This document shows positions 6,126 through 8,027 of a stretch of DNA of 8,027 nucleotides, one piece after another. The DNA is from Actinomycetes bacterium (GTDB lineage Bacteria > Actinomycetota > Acidimicrobiia > Acidimicrobiales > RAAP-2): contig JAJXXB010000263.1 in assembly GCA_021781315.1 (NCBI GenBank), positions 1-8,027 on the forward strand. The letters run 5' to 3'. A program made the translations under genes and the position numbers. The notes beneath the pieces were generated by a model, which made no database searches, had not been told where the DNA came from, and saw only the letters and a list, made by a program, of their open reading frames with translations. The first letter of the stretch is position 1. The number at the start of each line of letters is the position of its first letter.

Positions 6126-6936
6126 GACCACGACACCCCTCGACGCGAAAGGTGTGATGGCCCGGCGAATCGACGAGATCGACCTCTCGCGCAGCCTGTC
6201 GCACGAGGAGTCCGAGCGACGCATCGGAGTCGCCCAGCGGCGCCTGGTGCAACTGCGCCTCACCACCGCGGGCCTGCTCGAGAACCCGCGCGGACCCGGA
6301 CTGCTCGTCGTCTTCGAGGGCTTCGACGCCGCGGGCAAGGGCGGGGCCATCCGTCGCCTGACCCAGGGCCTCGATCCGCGCCACGTGCTGGTACGGCCCA
6401 TCGGTGTGCCCACCGAGGAGGAGGCCCGCCACCACTTCCTCTGGCGCTTCCAACCCGCGATCCCCGGCGAGGGGCAGATGACGGTCTTTGACCGATCCTG
6501 GTACGGGCGGCTCCTGGTCGAGCGCGTCGAGGGGACGATCGACAACAAGGCCGCGCGCCAGTCGGCGACCGAGATCGTCGAGTTCGAGCGCAGCCTGGTC
6601 AACGACGGCACCACCATCGTCAAGTTCTGGCTGCACATCTCCGACGCCGAACAACTCGCACGCTTCGAGAGCCGCGCGAGCGATCCCCTCAAGCAGTGGA
6701 AGCTCACCCCCGACGACTGGCGCAACCGCGAGCGGCGCGCCGCCTACCTCGACGCCGTGTCCGACATGGTCGACTGGACCGACCACCCGCGCGCCCGCTG
6801 GGACCTGATCCCCGCCGAGAACAAGCACTACGCACGCGTCGCGGTGCTCGAGACGCTCATCGAGCGCTGGACCCACGACCTGAGCGTTCGCGGGGTGCCG
6901 GTGCCCCCGGCCCACGGCGGGGACTACCTGCACTAG
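6124..6936 (+). CDS. ppk2: Polyphosphate kinase 2 family enzyme
   Basis: A soluble PPK2-family phosphotransferase (270 residues from GTG 6124), moving phosphate between polyphosphate and a nucleoside mono- or diphosphate. It has the family P-loop GFDAAGKGG (66-74), RPIGVPTEEEARHHFLWRF (91-109), the Walker B-like FDRSWYGRLLVERVEG (122-137), KFWLHISDAEQ (167-177) and the lid module DPLKQWKLTPDDWRNRERR (187-205), followed by WDLIPAENKHYAR (226-238). It is a single-domain form of usual length with every key motif intact. Whether ADP or AMP is preferred cannot be settled by reading. The start is uncertain: GTG 6124 has no ribosome site and overlaps a promoter-like box, whereas ATG 6157 has AAAGG at 6148-6152 and would give 259 residues without losing any domain. 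It diverges from the glycosidase gene and is 22 bp from the next gene. Confidence 0.92.
   Translation: MTTTPLDAKGVMARRIDEIDLSRSLSHEESERRIGVAQRRLVQLRLTTAGLLENPRGPGLLVVFEGFDAAGKGGAIRRLTQGLDPRHVLVRPIGVPTEEEARHHFLWRFQPAIPGEGQMTVFDRSWYGRLLVERVEGTIDNKAARQSATEIVEFERSLVNDGTTIVKFWLHISDAEQLARFESRASDPLKQWKLTPDDWRNRERRAAYLDAVSDMVDWTDHPRARWDLIPAENKHYARVAVLETLIERWTHDLSVRGVPVPPAHGGDYLH
6148..6152 (+). promoter_or_regulatory. Possible ribosome binding site supporting a PPK2 start at ATG 6157
   Basis: AAAGG lies 4 nt before ATG 6157 and 1 nt before GTG 6154. It is the only Shine-Dalgarno-like run near the 5' end of the PPK2 gene, and it sits downstream of the TACGGT box, so the two together would be consistent with a 259-residue product. 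The spacing is a little short. Confidence 0.35.
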
Positions 6937-6946
6937 TCATATCTGG

Positions 6947-6953
6947 TAACACT
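6947..6953 (+). promoter_or_regulatory. Weak -10-like box (TAACACT) before the LLM oxidoreductase gene
   Basis: TAACAC begins 12 nt before ATG 6959, the same position as the boxes at 1190 and 3388, but its sixth base is C, and the T comes one base later. There is no Shine-Dalgarno sequence before this ATG, so a leaderless start is plausible. Read-through from the PPK2 gene 22 bp upstream is an alternative. Confidence 0.3.
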
Positions 6954-6958
6954 GCCGT

Positions 6959-7906
6959 ATGCGCTACGGCATCACGATCCCCTTTGACGGCGTCACCTTG
7001 GCCGAGCACCGCGAGTGGTTCCAGCGCCTCGCCGACCTCGGCTACACCGACGTCTGGTCCTCCGAGGTCGACGGCGCCGACGGCTTCACCCCGCTCGCCC
7101 TCGCGGCCGCTTGGGAGAGCCGGCTGAACCTCGGCGTCGCGGTGGCGCCGGCCTTCACGCGTGGCGCCGGCCTGCTCGCCATGACCGTGGCGGCCCTGGC
7201 CGAGGCTGCTCCCGGGCGCTTCACCATGGGCTTGGGCGCGTCGAGCGCGCCCGTCGTCGAGCGCTGGAACTGCATCACCTACGAGCGCCCGTACCAGCGC
7301 ACGCGCGACGCACTGCGCTTCCTGAACCGCGCGCTCGCCGGCGAGAAGATCGACGACGTCTTCGACACCTTCGAGGTTCACGGCTTTCGCCTGTCGCGTC
7401 CGGTGGCCGTGGTGCCGCCGATCCTGCTCGGCGCGCTGCGCCCCGGCATGCTGCGCCTCGCCGGCGCCGAGGCCGACGGGGCGATTCTCAATTGGCTCGG
7501 CGCCGACGATGTGGCCACGTGCCGCGCCGAGGTCGGCGACTCCAAGCTGATCGCCGCGCGCCTCTTCGTGATCCCCACCACCGACGCCGAGGCCGCGCGC
7601 ACGATCGGGCGACGCATGATCTCCTCGTACCTGACCGTCGAGGCCTACGCCGAGTTCCACCGCTGGCTGGGGCGCGACGAGGTGTTCGCCCCGATGTGGG
7701 ACGCCTGGGCCCAGGGGGATCGCAAGGCCGCCAACGCCGCGATCCCCGACGCGGTGGTCGACGAGCTGATCATCCACGGCTCCTACGAGGCGTGCCGCGA
7801 GCACGTCGGGCGCTACGTCGAGGCCGGCGTCGAGGTGCCAACCCTCGCCGTCATCCCCTGGGGCTTCGACCTCGCAGAGGCCGTCGCGGGCCTCGCACCG
7901 CGCTGA
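6959..7906 (+). CDS. LLM-class F420-dependent oxidoreductase (luciferase-like)
   Basis: A 315-residue TIM-barrel protein of the luciferase-like monooxygenase superfamily, in the branch usually annotated as F420-dependent oxidoreductases in actinobacteria. Landmarks are MRYGITIPF (1-9), FQRLADLGYTDVWSSEVDGADGF (21-43), LNLGVAVAPAFTRGAGLLA (56-74), the glycine-rich PGRFTMGLGASS (85-96), the helix leading to FLNRALAGE (121-129), VVPPILLGALRPGMLRLAGAEADG (151-174) and ILNWLGADDV (176-185). Length and order are normal. These proteins typically use reduced coenzyme F420 (sometimes FMN) to reduce or oxidise small molecules in the cytoplasm, and the substrate is not predictable. The ATG has no ribosome site but has TAACACT just upstream. 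The following gene looks like a riboflavin-pathway enzyme, a loose functional link because F420 and riboflavin share a precursor. FMN use cannot be excluded. Confidence 0.9.
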   Translation: MRYGITIPFDGVTLAEHREWFQRLADLGYTDVWSSEVDGADGFTPLALAAAWESRLNLGVAVAPAFTRGAGLLAMTVAALAEAAPGRFTMGLGASSAPVVERWNCITYERPYQRTRDALRFLNRALAGEKIDDVFDTFEVHGFRLSRPVAVVPPILLGALRPGMLRLAGAEADGAILNWLGADDVATCRAEVGDSKLIAARLFVIPTTDAEAARTIGRRMISSYLTVEAYAEFHRWLGRDEVFAPMWDAWAQGDRKAANAAIPDAVVDELIIHGSYEACREHVGRYVEAGVEVPTLAVIPWGFDLAEAVAGLAPR

Positions 7907-7909
7907 CCC

Positions 7910-7915
7910 TACACT
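7910..7915 (+). promoter_or_regulatory. Putative -10 box (TACACT) before the riboflavin synthase-like gene
   Basis: TACACT is a good TANNNT match placed 18 nt before GTG 7934. This leaves a short leader that contains a strong ribosome site, so this gene is unlike its leaderless-looking neighbours. No -35 is evident. Confidence 0.45.
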
Positions 7916-7921
7916 GGCCCC

Positions 7922-7929
7922 GAGAGGAG
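7922..7929 (+). promoter_or_regulatory. Ribosome binding site (GAGAGGAG) for GTG 7934
   Basis: GAGAGGAG ends 4 nt before GTG 7934 and is the strongest Shine-Dalgarno sequence in the window. It fixes the start of the last gene, which otherwise might be placed at the downstream ATG 7981. Confidence 0.65.
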
Positions 7930-7933
7930 TCGC

Positions 7934-8027
7934 GTGGCAAAGAAGAAGTCCAATCTCAAGCGCATCGGGGTCGTCGACACGATGTTCGCCCGCTACGACA
8001 TGGGCGGGGCGGCCCGCGCCGAGTTGT
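7934..8027 (+). CDS. ribC: Probable archaeal-type riboflavin synthase, 3' end cut off by the window
   Basis: Only 31 codons are visible. After a short basic leader (MAKKKSNLKR) the protein reads IGVVDTMFARYDMGGAARAEL. This closely resembles the N terminus of archaeal riboflavin synthases (VGIVDTTFARxDM followed by an Ala-rich helix), which are relatives of lumazine synthase and not of bacterial RibE. Such an enzyme converts two 6,7-dimethyl-8-ribityllumazine molecules to riboflavin plus a pyrimidine that is recycled. Ordinary RibH begins differently (an IGIVVARFN-type strand) and lacks the DTxFAR motif, but a lumazine-synthase paralogue is still possible because so little is visible. A strong GAGAGGAG ribosome site and a TACACT box support the GTG start. 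The gene lies 27 bp after the F420-type oxidoreductase gene. The symbol follows archaeal usage and is not B. subtilis ribC. Confidence 0.55.
   Translation, partial: MAKKKSNLKRIGVVDTMFARYDMGGAARAEL

Noticed and set aside
5640..6725. 361-codon minus-strand open frame crossing the divergent gap
   Set aside because: It runs antisense to the PPK2 gene and out of frame through the glycosidase gene, both of which have intact family motifs.
6857..7804. 315-codon minus-strand open frame opposite the LLM oxidoreductase gene
   Set aside because: It mirrors the codon structure of the real gene and has no recognisable domain.
1..8027. CRISPR arrays, tRNA or rRNA genes, insertion sequences and attachment sites
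   Set aside because: I saw no regularly spaced repeats, cloverleaf-like segments, transposase motifs or terminal repeats; nearly every base lies in a supported gene.

Overview
The window is GC-rich and densely coding, with no gap longer than about 40 bp between genes. GTG is a frequent start codon. Several genes have a TANNNT box only 6 to 8 nt before the start codon, which looks like leaderless transcription. Together with an F420-type luciferase-like oxidoreductase, this points to an actinobacterium. An Acidimicrobiia-like lineage is a reasonable guess, but this is inference from style and gene content, not phylogeny.

Left block, plus strand, 2-4017: three genes follow one another. The first is the 3' part of a two-domain family 2 glycosyltransferase of the O-antigen/rhamnan type. 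After 9 bp comes a 759-residue YfhO-family polytopic membrane protein. The third is a 205-residue secreted protein of unknown function whose start lies 82 bp inside the YfhO gene. This looks like cell-envelope polysaccharide assembly or decoration.

Middle block, minus strand, 6085-4014: a secreted phosphodiester glycosidase (NAGPA/DUF2233 type) is translationally coupled through a GTGGTAG overlap to a membrane-anchored CapA-type metallophosphatase-like protein with a Thr-rich linker. The block converges on the left block so tightly that both stop codons lie in one CTAG palindrome (4014-4017), leaving no room for an intergenic terminator.

Right block, plus strand, 6124-8027: a polyphosphate kinase 2 family enzyme diverges from the glycosidase across 38 bp that seems to hold two back-to-back promoters. 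It is followed by an F420-dependent LLM-class oxidoreductase and the first 31 codons of what looks like an archaeal-type riboflavin synthase.

Taken together, the left and middle blocks are plausibly one cell-surface glycopolymer region: two transferase-type proteins, a phosphodiester-sugar hydrolase, a CapA-like protein and an orphan secreted protein. The right block is metabolic (polyphosphate and flavin/deazaflavin). I see no RNA genes, CRISPR arrays, insertion sequences, attachment sites or clear intrinsic terminators. The items most worth a second look are the overlapping gene starts and stops, the leaderless-promoter pattern, the glycosidase-CapA pair, the orphan secreted protein and the archaeal-type riboflavin gene.
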